A stretch of 11,677 nucleotides of DNA, taken from CAZWRF01 sp964636095. Lineage in GTDB: Bacteria > Patescibacteriota > Minisyncoccia > JAHISW01 > Tagabacteraceae. Position 1 is the stretch's first letter; each line of letters begins with the position of its first letter. Both the position numbers and the translations under genes were made by a program. The stretch lies in assembly GCA_964636095.1 (NCBI GenBank), contig CAZWRF010000023.1:1-11677 (forward strand), given 5' to 3'. Below are positions 1-6,125 of the stretch, piece after piece. Under the pieces are notes generated by a model. The model was not told the origin of the DNA. It was given only the letters and a program-made list of their open reading frames with translations, and did no database searches.

Positions 1-40
1 CATTATTAATCTTCGTTATTAACATTAACCTTCAATAAAG

Positions 41-79
41 TAATCTCTAATTCGCGCGAATAGGCGAATACATATTGTG
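41..79 (+). repeat. 39-bp dispersed repeat, copy 1
   Basis: This stretch matches 1706-1744 at 38 of 39 positions; the only difference is G63 versus A1728. It contains the perfect 12-bp palindrome ATTCGCGCGAAT (50-61) and a direct repeat GCGAATA (56-62 and 64-70). It ends on the GTG that may start the glycosylase gene. A shorter echo, GGCGAATACA (63-72), recurs at 11596-11605. It may be a small REP-like genomic repeat or a regulatory element; its function is unknown. Confidence 0.85.
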
Positions 80-595
80 CATAGAGTTTTGAACAAAAAG
101 TTTTTTGAAAGGCCTGCTCTAGAGGTGGCGCCGGACCTTTTGGGCAAGTTTTTGATAAGAAATGTTCGGGGCAGGGAAACGGCTCTAATGATTACCGACG
201 TGGAAGCTTACGAGGGGCCGGAAGACAAGGCTTCTCATGCCAGCCGGGGACAAACGGAGCGAAACAAGCCCATGTTCGGCCCGGCCGGGCATTGGTATGT
301 TTATTTTACCTATGGCATGCACTGGCTTTTGAATGTTGTCACCGGCCCGGCCGGGTACCCGGCCGCCGTTTTAATAAGAGGCACAAAAGAAATATATGGT
401 CCGGCGAGAATTACTAAGTTTTTAAAAGTAGATAAAAAGTTAAACGGCCGCCTCGCTTCAAAAAAAGACGGTCTCTGGCTGGAGGACCGGGGGGTGGAAA
501 TAGAGCCCCGGCAAATTAAAAAATGCAAAAGAGTTGGCGTGGGCTACGCCGGCAAATGGGCCGGCAAGCCGTATAGGTTTCGGATAATTGTTTAA
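77..595 (+). CDS. 3-methyladenine DNA glycosylase (AAG/MPG family)
   Basis: This is a monofunctional base-excision repair enzyme that removes alkylated purines such as 3-methyladenine from DNA in the cytoplasm. The 172-residue product carries the family core: ITDVEAYEGPEDKASHA near residues 39-55, TERNKPMFGP at 60-69 and YVYFTYGMHWLLNVVTG at 74-90. Glu43 matches the catalytic Glu of human AAG (Glu125); Tyr45, His54 and Tyr76 match the base-stacking residues, and Tyr79 the residue that intercalates into DNA. The protein is short for the family: between AVLIRG (97-102) and GPARITK (108-114) there is almost nothing, whereas typical members have a longer loop. The start is uncertain. GTG at 77 lies in the end of a dispersed repeat and has no SD sequence; TTG at 89 is an alternative. 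No clear promoter was found. Confidence 0.93.
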   Translation: MHRVLNKKFFERPALEVAPDLLGKFLIRNVRGRETALMITDVEAYEGPEDKASHASRGQTERNKPMFGPAGHWYVYFTYGMHWLLNVVTGPAGYPAAVLIRGTKEIYGPARITKFLKVDKKLNGRLASKKDGLWLEDRGVEIEPRQIKKCKRVGVGYAGKWAGKPYRFRIIV

Positions 596-664
596 TAATT
601 TTTCTTTTTATTATAAAATATTTTTAAGGTTGATTTTATTCCCTTTTATTACAAGGTTAACTTA

Positions 665-670
665 TAAGAT
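665..670 (+). promoter_or_regulatory. candidate -10 box for the peptidoglycan-binding protein gene
   Basis: TAAGAT lies 8 nt before the ATG at 679, where transcription would begin at or next to the start codon. No convincing -35 box and no SD sequence are visible, so this is a weaker example of the leaderless pattern seen elsewhere in the window. Confidence 0.4.
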
Positions 671-678
671 TAATTAAA

Positions 679-1644
679 ATGAACAAAAAAATATTGGCGA
701 TTTCCGTTGTTTTGGGCTTGGCCCTAATAGTTGCCGTGCCTGTTTTAGCAGAGGAAAATTCTGCTACTTCATCGGCCGGTGCGCTGATTGAGCAGTTGAG
801 ACAGCAAATAGAATCTCTTCAAGCTCAAATTCAGACTTTAATGCAGCAATTAGCAAGCGTTAAAGAAACGGCGGCAGGCATTAAAGACACAAAGAAGGAA
901 GTGAAGAGCACAGTCTTGCAATTGAGAAGTCAAATGCAGGAAGGGATGACAAGCGATGAGATAAAAACATTGCAGGAAATTTTGGCCACCGATCCTTCAA
1001 TTTATCCGGAAGGGCTAAAAACCGGTTACTTTGGGCCTTTGACCAAGATGGCGATTAAAAGATTCCAGGAAAAATTTGGCATTGAACAAGCCGGGCGCGT
1101 TGGGCCAAAAACGCTTGCCAAACTCAACGATATTTTGACAAACGGAGCGGGAAATAGCGGCAAAGTTCCTCCCGGTCTTTTGATCGCCCCCGGCATACTG
1201 AAAAAGCTCGGAACTGCACCCCAGCCTTTAAGCGGACAGGAGCTTCCTTATGGCGTTGCCAAAAAATTGGGAACGGCTACCACCTCAAACAATAACGGAG
1301 GAGAAGACGAAGGAAACAACGACGAAAACAACAATGAGGGCGAAGAGGACATAACAGCCCCCATAATATCGGAGCTTGGCGCTTCAAATATTGCCAGCAC
1401 ATCGGCAACCATAAGCTGGACAACCGACGAAGATTCGGACAGCAAATTGTGGTACTCCATGGAAACTCCCGTTGACATATCTCTTGATGCGTCAATGGAA
1501 AGCGCGGATTTGACAACGGAGCACAGTTTTTCCCTTGTTGGCTTAACGGCGAGCTCCACCTATTATTACGCGGTCTCTTCCACGGATTCTTCGGCCAATA
1601 TGGCCACATCAAGCGAACTTTCGTTTACGACACCGGCGGAGTAG
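679..1644 (+). CDS. secreted peptidoglycan-binding protein with coiled coil and Fn3-like domain
   Basis: The 321-residue product is exported. Residues 1-24 form a Sec signal peptide (Lys-rich start, hydrophobic core, VLA-EE cleavage site). Residues 34-65 are a Gln/Leu-rich coiled coil. Residues about 93-150 form a PG_binding_1 domain with GYFGPLTKMAIKRFQEKFGI followed by GRVGPKTLAKLN, which should attach it to cell-wall glycan. A Pro-rich linker holds two copies of KKLGTA (175-180 and 195-200), then a low-complexity Asn/Glu/Gly stretch (203-224). Residues 226-319 resemble a fibronectin type III fold (TISWTTDE, YYYAVSSTD, LSFTTPAE). No catalytic residues or sorting motif were seen. This domain order is common in Parcubacteria. 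It is probably a surface or wall-associated structural or adhesion protein; the partner is unknown. Confidence 0.85.
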   Translation: MNKKILAISVVLGLALIVAVPVLAEENSATSSAGALIEQLRQQIESLQAQIQTLMQQLASVKETAAGIKDTKKEVKSTVLQLRSQMQEGMTSDEIKTLQEILATDPSIYPEGLKTGYFGPLTKMAIKRFQEKFGIEQAGRVGPKTLAKLNDILTNGAGNSGKVPPGLLIAPGILKKLGTAPQPLSGQELPYGVAKKLGTATTSNNNGGEDEGNNDENNNEGEEDITAPIISELGASNIASTSATISWTTDEDSDSKLWYSMETPVDISLDASMESADLTTEHSFSLVGLTASSTYYYAVSSTDSSANMATSSELSFTTPAE

Positions 1645-1705
1645 AGACTTTTTATTTGTACGGTTTTTTCTAGTTTTTCTCTAGGTTTATATCCTAAGTT
1701 TATTT

Positions 1706-1744
1706 TAATCTCTAATTCGCGCGAATAAGCGAATACATATTGTG
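1706..1744 (+). repeat. 39-bp dispersed repeat, copy 2
   Basis: This matches 41-79 at 38 of 39 positions and carries the same palindrome (1715-1726). Here the repeat is followed at once by an extended -10 promoter, so the palindrome lies about where a -35 region or operator would be. The two copies bracket the glycosylase and peptidoglycan-binding protein genes. Confidence 0.85.
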
Positions 1745-1753
1745 TGATATAAT
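1745..1753 (+). promoter_or_regulatory. extended -10 promoter of the split permease
   Basis: TGATATAAT is a perfect extended -10 (TG-n-TATAAT, hexamer 1748-1753). The ATG at 1760 follows after only 6 nt, so the transcript probably begins at or within a base or two of the start codon (leaderless). There is no SD sequence. Confidence 0.75.
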
Positions 1754-1759
1754 GGATTT

Positions 1760-2170
1760 ATGAAAGAGGCCGCCATAAAAGCAGCTCGAACGCTGAAAAA
1801 TTCTCTGCCCATAATGGCAGGAGTTTTGCTTTTGGTGAACCTTGTAAACGTTCTTGTCCAAAATTATTATCAGAAGATATTTACGGGCAATTTTATTTTG
1901 GATCCTATTGTAGGCGCTTTGGCCGGAAGTATTTCTTTCGGTATTCCCATAACAAGCTATATTGTAGGCGGAGAACTTTTGAAAGAAGGGATAAGTCTTT
2001 TGGCAATCACTGCGTTTATTATGACCTGGACTACTGTTGGTATATCCATGCTTCCCTTGGAAGTGAAATTTTTGGGTGCGAAATTTGCCTTTGTAAGAAA
2101 CTCTGTTAATTTTGTTTTTGCCATTGTTATTTCCGTTTTAACAATTTTAACTTTATCTCTTTTATCATGA
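1760..2170 (+). CDS. permease, N-terminal half protein (ArsP_1/DUF318-like)
   Basis: A 136-residue inner-membrane protein with about four hydrophobic segments (about 14-34, 46-68, 76-97, 108-135). The motif GSISFGIPITSYIVGGELL near residues 56-74, followed by a Trp/Thr segment and LPLEVKFLGAKFA, fits the predicted-permease family PF03773 (ArsP_1, formerly DUF318); some members export organoarsenicals, most have no known substrate. The protein is about half the usual length. The other half is the next gene, which starts inside the stop codon of this one (ATGA at 2167-2170), so the two probably form a translationally coupled heteromer. Family membership rests on motif recognition only; the substrate cannot be told. 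Confidence 0.68.
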   Translation: MKEAAIKAARTLKNSLPIMAGVLLLVNLVNVLVQNYYQKIFTGNFILDPIVGALAGSISFGIPITSYIVGGELLKEGISLLAITAFIMTWTTVGISMLPLEVKFLGAKFAFVRNSVNFVFAIVISVLTILTLSLLS

Positions 2171-2655
2171 GCGGAGGAATGAAATTTTTGATTGTTGTTT
2201 TGGCGGTTTATTTGATTTTTGTTTTTCTGAATTTTTCAGCGGCCGAAAATGCTTCCTCCAATTTTTTGAAAATGCTTGTCGAGATTATTCCTATTTTGGC
2301 CGTTGTTTTTGTGATAATGATTTTAGTCAATATGTATTTTACCCGCGAAAGAATAGGCAAGTATCTTGGCGCGGAATCGGGCGCCAGGGGTTGGATATAC
2401 GCCATAATTTCCGGCGTTCTTGTTTCGGGCCCGCCCTATGTTCTTTTTCCTCTTTTGGGAGATTTAAAAAAAGGAGGGATGAAAAATTCCCTGGCGGCTG
2501 TTTTTCTATACAATAGAAACGTAAAAATTCCGTTTTTTCCGGTACTTGTTTATTATTTTGGGTTAAGTTTCAGCATAATATTATCCACATACATTATAAT
2601 CTTTTCAGTTTTAAACGGGAAAATCATTGGCTGGTTGGTAAAGGATAAGAATTAG
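2167..2655 (+). CDS. permease, C-terminal half protein (ArsP_1/DUF318-like)
   Basis: A 162-residue inner-membrane protein with about four hydrophobic segments. The motif GVLVSGPPYVLFPLLGDLKKGG near residues 82-103 mirrors GSISFGIPITSYIVGGELLKEG in the upstream gene, so the two halves look like diverged copies of one unit. Charged residues in the second half (YNRNVKIPFF) may line the transport path. ATG at 2167 overlaps the previous stop codon. A second in-frame ATG at 2179 has GGAGG only 1 nt upstream, too close for a normal ribosome site, so 2167 is preferred. Most likely it works as a complex with its partner. Confidence 0.66.
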   Translation: MSGGMKFLIVVLAVYLIFVFLNFSAAENASSNFLKMLVEIIPILAVVFVIMILVNMYFTRERIGKYLGAESGARGWIYAIISGVLVSGPPYVLFPLLGDLKKGGMKNSLAAVFLYNRNVKIPFFPVLVYYFGLSFSIILSTYIIIFSVLNGKIIGWLVKDKN

Positions 2656-2663
2656 GAGGAAAC

Positions 2664-2692
2664 TTGCAGGGTTTCTTTTTTTGTTCTATAAT
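2664..2692 (+). promoter_or_regulatory. sigma70-type promoter for the small Cys protein
   Basis: TTGCAG (2664-2669) and TATAAT (2687-2692) are separated by exactly 17 bp. Transcription would begin near 2699, giving a leader of about 19 nt that carries the SD sequence. The promoter begins 9 nt after the permease stop codon, so this gene can be expressed apart from the permease. Confidence 0.72.
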
Positions 2693-2704
2693 GGAAAAAG
2701 AAAA

Positions 2705-2713
2705 AAGGAGGTG
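2705..2713 (+). promoter_or_regulatory. strong Shine-Dalgarno sequence deciding the start at 2718
   Basis: AAGGAGGTG is a full match to the 16S rRNA tail and lies 4 nt before the ATG at 2718. It rules out the longer reading that would begin with TTG at 2664, since that TTG is part of the -35 box and would not be transcribed from this promoter. Confidence 0.85.
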
Positions 2714-2717
2714 CCTT

Positions 2718-2990
2718 ATGGATAAAAAGAAAGTATGCCTCTATCAGCAACTTAATAGGATGTATGCTCCGAGAAAAATTTATGCTTGTTGGCCACATAG
2801 GCATAAGTTTAATTGTCCCGTTTGCAAAAGGAACAAGGGCAACGACAATTGTCCTTATGCAAAAGAAATTACTCCCTTCGGGGATTATGAAGTAAACGGA
2901 GGAGCGCAACTGATAGAAATTGGGCGAAAAGAAAGAAAAGCGAAAAAGGAAAAAATAGAAGATGAGGTAAAAAAAACAAACGTGGCATAG
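2718..2990 (+). CDS. small Cys-rich, basic hypothetical protein
   Basis: I do not recognise a family. The 90-residue product is soluble and very basic at its C-terminus (lysine-rich from residue 70 on). It has Cys7, Cys24, Cys33, Cys36 and Cys45 plus His27 and His29; the block CPVCKRNKGNDNCPY (33-47) resembles half of a zinc finger, so metal binding or nucleic-acid contact is plausible but unproven. It has its own promoter, a strong SD sequence and its own terminator, so it is a one-gene unit between the permease and the ABC transporter. High expression is implied by the near-consensus signals. Confidence 0.72.
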   Translation: MDKKKVCLYQQLNRMYAPRKIYACWPHRHKFNCPVCKRNKGNDNCPYAKEITPFGDYEVNGGAQLIEIGRKERKAKKEKIEDEVKKTNVA

Positions 2991-3021
2991 AAAAAACTCC
3001 GCCAAAGGCGGAAGTTTTTTT
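2991..3021 (+). terminator. rho-independent terminator
   Basis: CTCCGCC-aaa-GGCGGAAG makes a GC-rich stem with a 3-nt loop, flanked by an A-run before it and a run of seven T after it. The stem starts immediately after the stop codon of the small Cys protein. The A and T flanks also pair, so it could act in both directions. Confidence 0.9.
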
Positions 3022-3042
3022 GTTTTATTCGTGAATAATTAA

Positions 3043-3051
3043 TGTTATAAT
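3043..3051 (+). promoter_or_regulatory. extended -10 promoter of the metal ABC transporter operon
   Basis: TGTTATAAT is a perfect extended -10 (hexamer 3046-3051). The start codon at 3072 is 20 nt further, so the leader would be about 13 nt and carries no SD sequence. A near-palindrome ATTCGTGAAT lies just upstream (3027-3036) and could be an operator; no known metal-regulator box was recognised. Confidence 0.65.
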
Positions 3052-3071
3052 TATCGCAAGAAAATTAATTT

Positions 3072-3764
3072 ATGGAGGACTATATTTTAAAAGTAAATAA
3101 TCTTAGCGTTGCGTTGGGTGGAGAAAAGATTCTTGACGGTCTTAGCTTCAACGTTAAGGAGGGGGAAAACTTCGTTATTTTGGGGCCAAACGGAGCGGGG
3201 AAGACGGTTCTTCTTCGGACTCTTTTAGGTCTTTTGGACAATGAGGGCGAAATTGAATGGAAGCCTGGGATAAAGATAGGCTATGTTCCCCAACGCCTTC
3301 CTTTTGTCAAAGACTTTCCTCTTACGGTAGAGGAGTTTTTCAGTTTGAAAACAAAATCAGTTCAAAAGACGACCGACGTCATAAGATCGGTGGGTCTTGA
3401 AGATTCTATTTTGAAAAAAAGCATGGGGCTTTTATCGTCGGGGCAGTTTCAGAGAGTTCTTGTCGCCTGGGGCTTATTGGAAGAGCCTCATGTTTTGCTT
3501 TTTGATGAGCCGACGGCGGGCATCGACATAGGGGGGGAAGAAACTATATACAATCTTTTGGGTAATCTCAAAAAAGAAAAGAATCTTACAATTGTTTTGG
3601 TAACGCACGATTTGAACATTGTTTTTGGAGAGGCAGATAATATTTTGTGCCTCAATCATCAAAAAATTTGCTACGGAGCTCCAAAGGAAGCTCTTACTTC
3701 CGAAAACATGGCCCGTCTTTTTGGCGGAGGTGTTAAATTTTTTGAACATCAAGATAAAGACTAA
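3072..3764 (+). CDS. metal (Zn/Mn-type) ABC transporter ATP-binding protein
   Basis: The 230-residue cytoplasmic ATPase powers uptake through the permease encoded next to it. All ABC motifs are intact: Walker A GPNGAGKT (38-45), Q-loop Gln74, signature LSSGQ (121-125), Walker B VLLFDE (141-146), D-loop AGID, and the switch His179 in LVTHD. Its overall form and its partnership with an ABC-3 type permease place it in the ZnuC/MntB/SitB group of zinc, manganese or iron importers. The permease gene starts 6 nt after its stop codon. No substrate-binding protein gene (ZnuA type) lies next to the pair. The metal cannot be read from the ATPase alone. Confidence 0.9.
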   Translation: MEDYILKVNNLSVALGGEKILDGLSFNVKEGENFVILGPNGAGKTVLLRTLLGLLDNEGEIEWKPGIKIGYVPQRLPFVKDFPLTVEEFFSLKTKSVQKTTDVIRSVGLEDSILKKSMGLLSSGQFQRVLVAWGLLEEPHVLLFDEPTAGIDIGGEETIYNLLGNLKKEKNLTIVLVTHDLNIVFGEADNILCLNHQKICYGAPKEALTSENMARLFGGGVKFFEHQDKD

Positions 3765-3770
3765 TTTATT

Positions 3771-4547
3771 ATGACACCGCAAATTATTTTAAGTTTAATC
3801 GCAGGGGTTTTCATTTCCGGCGCTGCCGGCTATCTGGGCTCTTTGATGCTTAGCCGGCGAATGGCGCTGGTTGCCGGCCCTTTGGGGCACTTGGCTTTGC
3901 CCGGCGTTGCCCTGGCGCTTATTTACGGCTTTGATATGTCTCTTGGCGCCTTTCCTTTTATTATTTTGGGCATAGTTTTAATTTGGCTTTTTGAAATGCG
4001 AACCAAGTTGCCGACGGAGGCGCTTACGGCTGTGGTTTTTGCCGCCGGTGTGGGTATAGCTTTTTTGTTTCTTCCCATAGATCAGGCCGAGGCCGCCCTT
4101 CTTGGCGAAATTTCCAACGTGGGCTTGTGGGGAGCGGTTGTTGCCGTTGTTTTGTGTTCGCTCGTTTTTATTGCCGTAAAGAAAATTTTTTCCAAAATGA
4201 TACTAATGAACATTTCCGAAGACCTGGCCAGGTCGGAGGGGGTGGATATAAAAAAATACAATTTTATTTATTTGGCGTGCGTTGCCATTATCGTTGCTCT
4301 GGGTGTGAAGCTTGTCGGCGGCCTTCTAACCGCGGCCCTTGTGGCCATTCCCGCCGCCACGGCCAGAAACTTCAGCAAAACTTTGTCGGGCTACGGTTTC
4401 CTCGCCTGTTTTTTGGGGATAATTTCGGCCGTTATCGGCATTTTACTTTTTGAATTTACAGGATTTTCCGCCGGCCCCCTGGTGATTATTTCCGGTACTT
4501 TTTTCTTTCTTGTATCTTTGTTTTTTGTTAAGAAAGCCGGTGCCTAG
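3771..4547 (+). CDS. metal ABC transporter permease (ABC-3 family, ZnuB-like)
   Basis: The 258-residue inner-membrane protein has about seven to eight hydrophobic segments and family landmarks: GYLGSLMLSRRMALVAGPLGHLALPGVALA near residues 20-49, the region LLGEISNV (109-116), and GVKLVGGLLTAALVAIPAATAR (177-198), which contains the conserved segment contacting the ATPase. These identify an ABC-3 permease for Zn, Mn or Fe. The length is normal. It follows the ATPase gene with a 6-nt gap and no SD sequence, and is the last gene of the unit; a new promoter begins 2 nt after its stop codon. Confidence 0.9.
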   Translation: MTPQIILSLIAGVFISGAAGYLGSLMLSRRMALVAGPLGHLALPGVALALIYGFDMSLGAFPFIILGIVLIWLFEMRTKLPTEALTAVVFAAGVGIAFLFLPIDQAEAALLGEISNVGLWGAVVAVVLCSLVFIAVKKIFSKMILMNISEDLARSEGVDIKKYNFIYLACVAIIVALGVKLVGGLLTAALVAIPAATARNFSKTLSGYGFLACFLGIISAVIGILLFEFTGFSAGPLVIISGTFFFLVSLFFVKKAGA

Positions 4548-4549
4548 GA

Positions 4550-4578
4550 TTGACTAATATTTTTATGGCATTTAAAAT
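4550..4578 (+). promoter_or_regulatory. sigma70-type promoter of the small membrane protein gene
   Basis: TTGACT (4550-4555) and TAAAAT (4573-4578) are separated by exactly 17 bp. Transcription would start near 4585, leaving about 4 nt before the ATG at 4589 or 13 nt before that at 4598. The promoter sits directly behind the ABC permease stop codon. Confidence 0.72.
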
Positions 4579-4588
4579 AATGAAATAA

Positions 4589-4993
4589 ATGGAAAATATG
4601 GACAAAAATTTTGTTTTTCTTTTCCTTATCCCGGCGCTTGTTTTGGCGACAAGCTTGGGTTTTTTCGGTGTAGCTTGCGTAGGGGGAATGAATCATCCTT
4701 GTCCGATGTTTTTGTCTTTTGGAACAGGGTGCTCGTTTCTTACCGGTTTTGGAGAAATTACCCAATTTACTTTGAACGCTTTTTCTTCAATTGTTTTAGC
4801 GATTGGCCTTTTAGCTTTGGCATTTTTGTATTTAAGAAAAGATCAGGGCCGATTTTCGGAATATTATAATTTTTTCCGGAATAGAATTTTTGAGAAACCA
4901 CTTTTTATTGAAGCTCCCAAAATTCTTCACTGGCTATCACTTAAAAATAAGCTTGAACCAAACTCACATTTGTGGGTGCACTATACGATTTAA
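4589..4993 (+). CDS. small membrane protein with a Met/His/Cys loop, unknown
   Basis: I do not recognise a family. The 134-residue product has two transmembrane segments (about 7-29 and 62-83) joined by a loop with Cys30, Met34, His36, Cys38, Met40 and Cys48 (the centre reads GGMNHPCPMF), a set of ligands suited to soft metals such as copper. The C-terminal 50 residues are amphipathic and cytoplasmic or membrane-edge, ending in HLWVHYTI. ATG at 4598 would shorten it by three residues. It lies between a metal ABC transporter and a DUF411 metal-binding protein, which supports a metal-related role by context only. A strong terminator follows it. Confidence 0.7.
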   Translation: MENMDKNFVFLFLIPALVLATSLGFFGVACVGGMNHPCPMFLSFGTGCSFLTGFGEITQFTLNAFSSIVLAIGLLALAFLYLRKDQGRFSEYYNFFRNRIFEKPLFIEAPKILHWLSLKNKLEPNSHLWVHYTI

Positions 4994-5020
4994 TTGATTT
5001 TTATCAGTTAGTTTTTAGCG

Positions 5021-5057
5021 CGCCCGTTCAATAATATTGAACGGGCGTTTTATTTTT
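5021..5057 (+). terminator. strong hairpin terminator or attenuator before the DUF411 gene
   Basis: CGCCCGTTCAATA and its exact reverse complement (5035-5047) flank a single base, giving up to 13 pairs (about 11 in practice with a small loop), followed by TTTTATTTTT. It ends 6 nt before the ATG of the next gene, leaving almost no room for a separate promoter after it. It may therefore work as an attenuator read through under some conditions. Confidence 0.88.
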
Positions 5058-5063
5058 AACAAC

Positions 5064-5540
5064 ATGAAAAAAAACAAAACAAAAACAATAACCGGCGGGC
5101 TTGTTTTAATTGCCGTGGCCGGCTTTTTGGGATTTTATTTTTCCAGCAGTTCGGCACAGAAAGTGAGCGGTGAAAAGATAAACGCTGTTCTTTACAAGTC
5201 GCCGACCTGCGGCTGTTGTGTTGAATACACCGCTTATTTGAAGGATAAGGGCTTTAACGTTGAGAAAAAGCTGATGGCGGATCTTTCTCCCATAAAAGAG
5301 AAATACCAAATTTCCGAAGAGCTTGAAAGCTGCCACACTATGGTTGTGGATGGCTACTTTATTGAAGGCCATGTGCCTATTGAAGCGATTCAAAAACTTC
5401 TTAGCGAAAGACCGGACATTGAGGGCATAGGTCTTGCGGGTATGCCTTCCGGCTCTCCGGGGATGCCCGGGCCGAAGTTGGGCGACTTTGTTATATATTC
5501 CCTTAAAGCTGGTGTTTACTCGGAGTTTATGAGATTATAA
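5064..5540 (+). CDS. membrane-anchored DUF411 metal-binding protein
   Basis: DUF411 (PF04214/COG3019) proteins are predicted metal-binding proteins often found with copper-resistance genes. The 158-residue product has an N-terminal anchor (about 10-30), so the domain faces the cell exterior. The domain begins at about residue 40: KSPTCGCCVEY (45-55) with Cys49, Cys51 and Cys52, then SCHTMVVDGYFIEGHVP (89-105) with Cys90, His91 and His103, then PDIEGIGLAGMPSGSPGMPG (117-136). All the usual family landmarks are present. I chose ATG at 5064: the upstream TTG at 5037 lies inside the terminator stem. No SD sequence is visible. The 8-Cys protein gene follows after 19 nt and is probably co-transcribed. 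Confidence 0.88.
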   Translation: MKKNKTKTITGGLVLIAVAGFLGFYFSSSSAQKVSGEKINAVLYKSPTCGCCVEYTAYLKDKGFNVEKKLMADLSPIKEKYQISEELESCHTMVVDGYFIEGHVPIEAIQKLLSERPDIEGIGLAGMPSGSPGMPGPKLGDFVIYSLKAGVYSEFMRL

Positions 5541-5559
5541 AATAAATTTTCTTGAAAAT

Positions 5560-6009
5560 ATGAAATCACATTATTCATTTGTTTTGGTTACGTCTGTTAT
5601 TTTTTCTTTTCTCATGGTGCCGACATTTCTTATCATCAATGCAGTTCAGGTAAAAAACCTCACGATTGAAGAAAAAAGAGAAATATACATTTCTCAAAAA
5701 AATGAAATGAGAAACGAGCTGATTGCCGAAGGCGGATATGCCTGCTGTCTTAAAAATTCCTGTTCAAGCTGCATAGAAACAACCCCCTGGCACGGTGAGG
5801 GAGCCGAGTGCCATTGCCTTGCCGATGTGGTTACCGGAAAATATCCCTGCGGAGAATGCGCGGGAGGTATTTTGGCGGGAAGAGGCAACAAATTCCTGGC
5901 GCCTTATTTTGCCCGAGCGATTGCCGAAGGAATTGGCATGGAAAATATTGATGTTTTGAGAAATATTATTTCCCAAAAATACAATATTTCAATTGAAGAC
6001 CAGCTTTAG
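5560..6009 (+). CDS. anchored extracytoplasmic 8-cysteine protein, unknown
   Basis: I cannot name a family. The 149-residue product has an N-terminal hydrophobic segment (about 7-29) that should anchor it or act as a signal peptide. A Cys-rich core follows at 60-105 with spacing CC-x4-C-x2-C-x12-C-x-C-x10-C-x2-C (Cys 62, 63, 68, 71, 84, 86, 97, 100) plus His78 and His85, which could hold one or two metal ions or form disulfides. A helical tail (115-140) ends the protein. It lies 19 nt after the DUF411 gene, with no promoter between, so a shared role in extracytoplasmic metal binding is likely but inferred from context. Confidence 0.75.
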   Translation: MKSHYSFVLVTSVIFSFLMVPTFLIINAVQVKNLTIEEKREIYISQKNEMRNELIAEGGYACCLKNSCSSCIETTPWHGEGAECHCLADVVTGKYPCGECAGGILAGRGNKFLAPYFARAIAEGIGMENIDVLRNIISQKYNISIEDQL

Positions 6010-6125
6010 TAGAAAAGATTCCGAACGGTGTGTAAAATGAGAAGAAAGATTATGAAAAGATAATTTAATGAGTTGTTAATTTTTTGTTGTTAGGTTTAAA
6101 ATATAAATAGAAGAAGAAAAAGAAA
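6010..6125. other. AT-rich intergenic end before the gap
   Basis: This 116-bp stretch has only tiny open frames, for example ATG at 6037 running 8 codons. No terminator hairpin is visible. TATAAA at 6102-6107 could be a -10 box for the superoxide dismutase whose start lies in the gap, but no paired -35 box was found. No N-terminal dismutase sequence is present here. Confidence 0.5.

Noticed and set aside
2167..2170. UGA read as an amino acid joining the two permease halves
   Set aside because: The second half is in a different frame from the first and has its own ATG, so recoding would not fuse them; UGA acts as a stop.
2664..2717. Longer start (TTG at 2664) for the small Cys protein
   Set aside because: The TTG is part of the -35 box of a 17-bp-spaced promoter, and a full SD sequence points to ATG at 2718.
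4127..4453. Alternative plus-strand frame inside the ABC permease gene
   Set aside because: The permease frame has conserved ABC-3 motifs across this region; the other frame gives Cys/Arg-rich nonsense.
5037..5063. TTG at 5037 as start of the DUF411 protein
   Set aside because: It lies in the right arm of a strong terminator hairpin; ATG at 5064 gives a normal membrane-anchor N-terminus.
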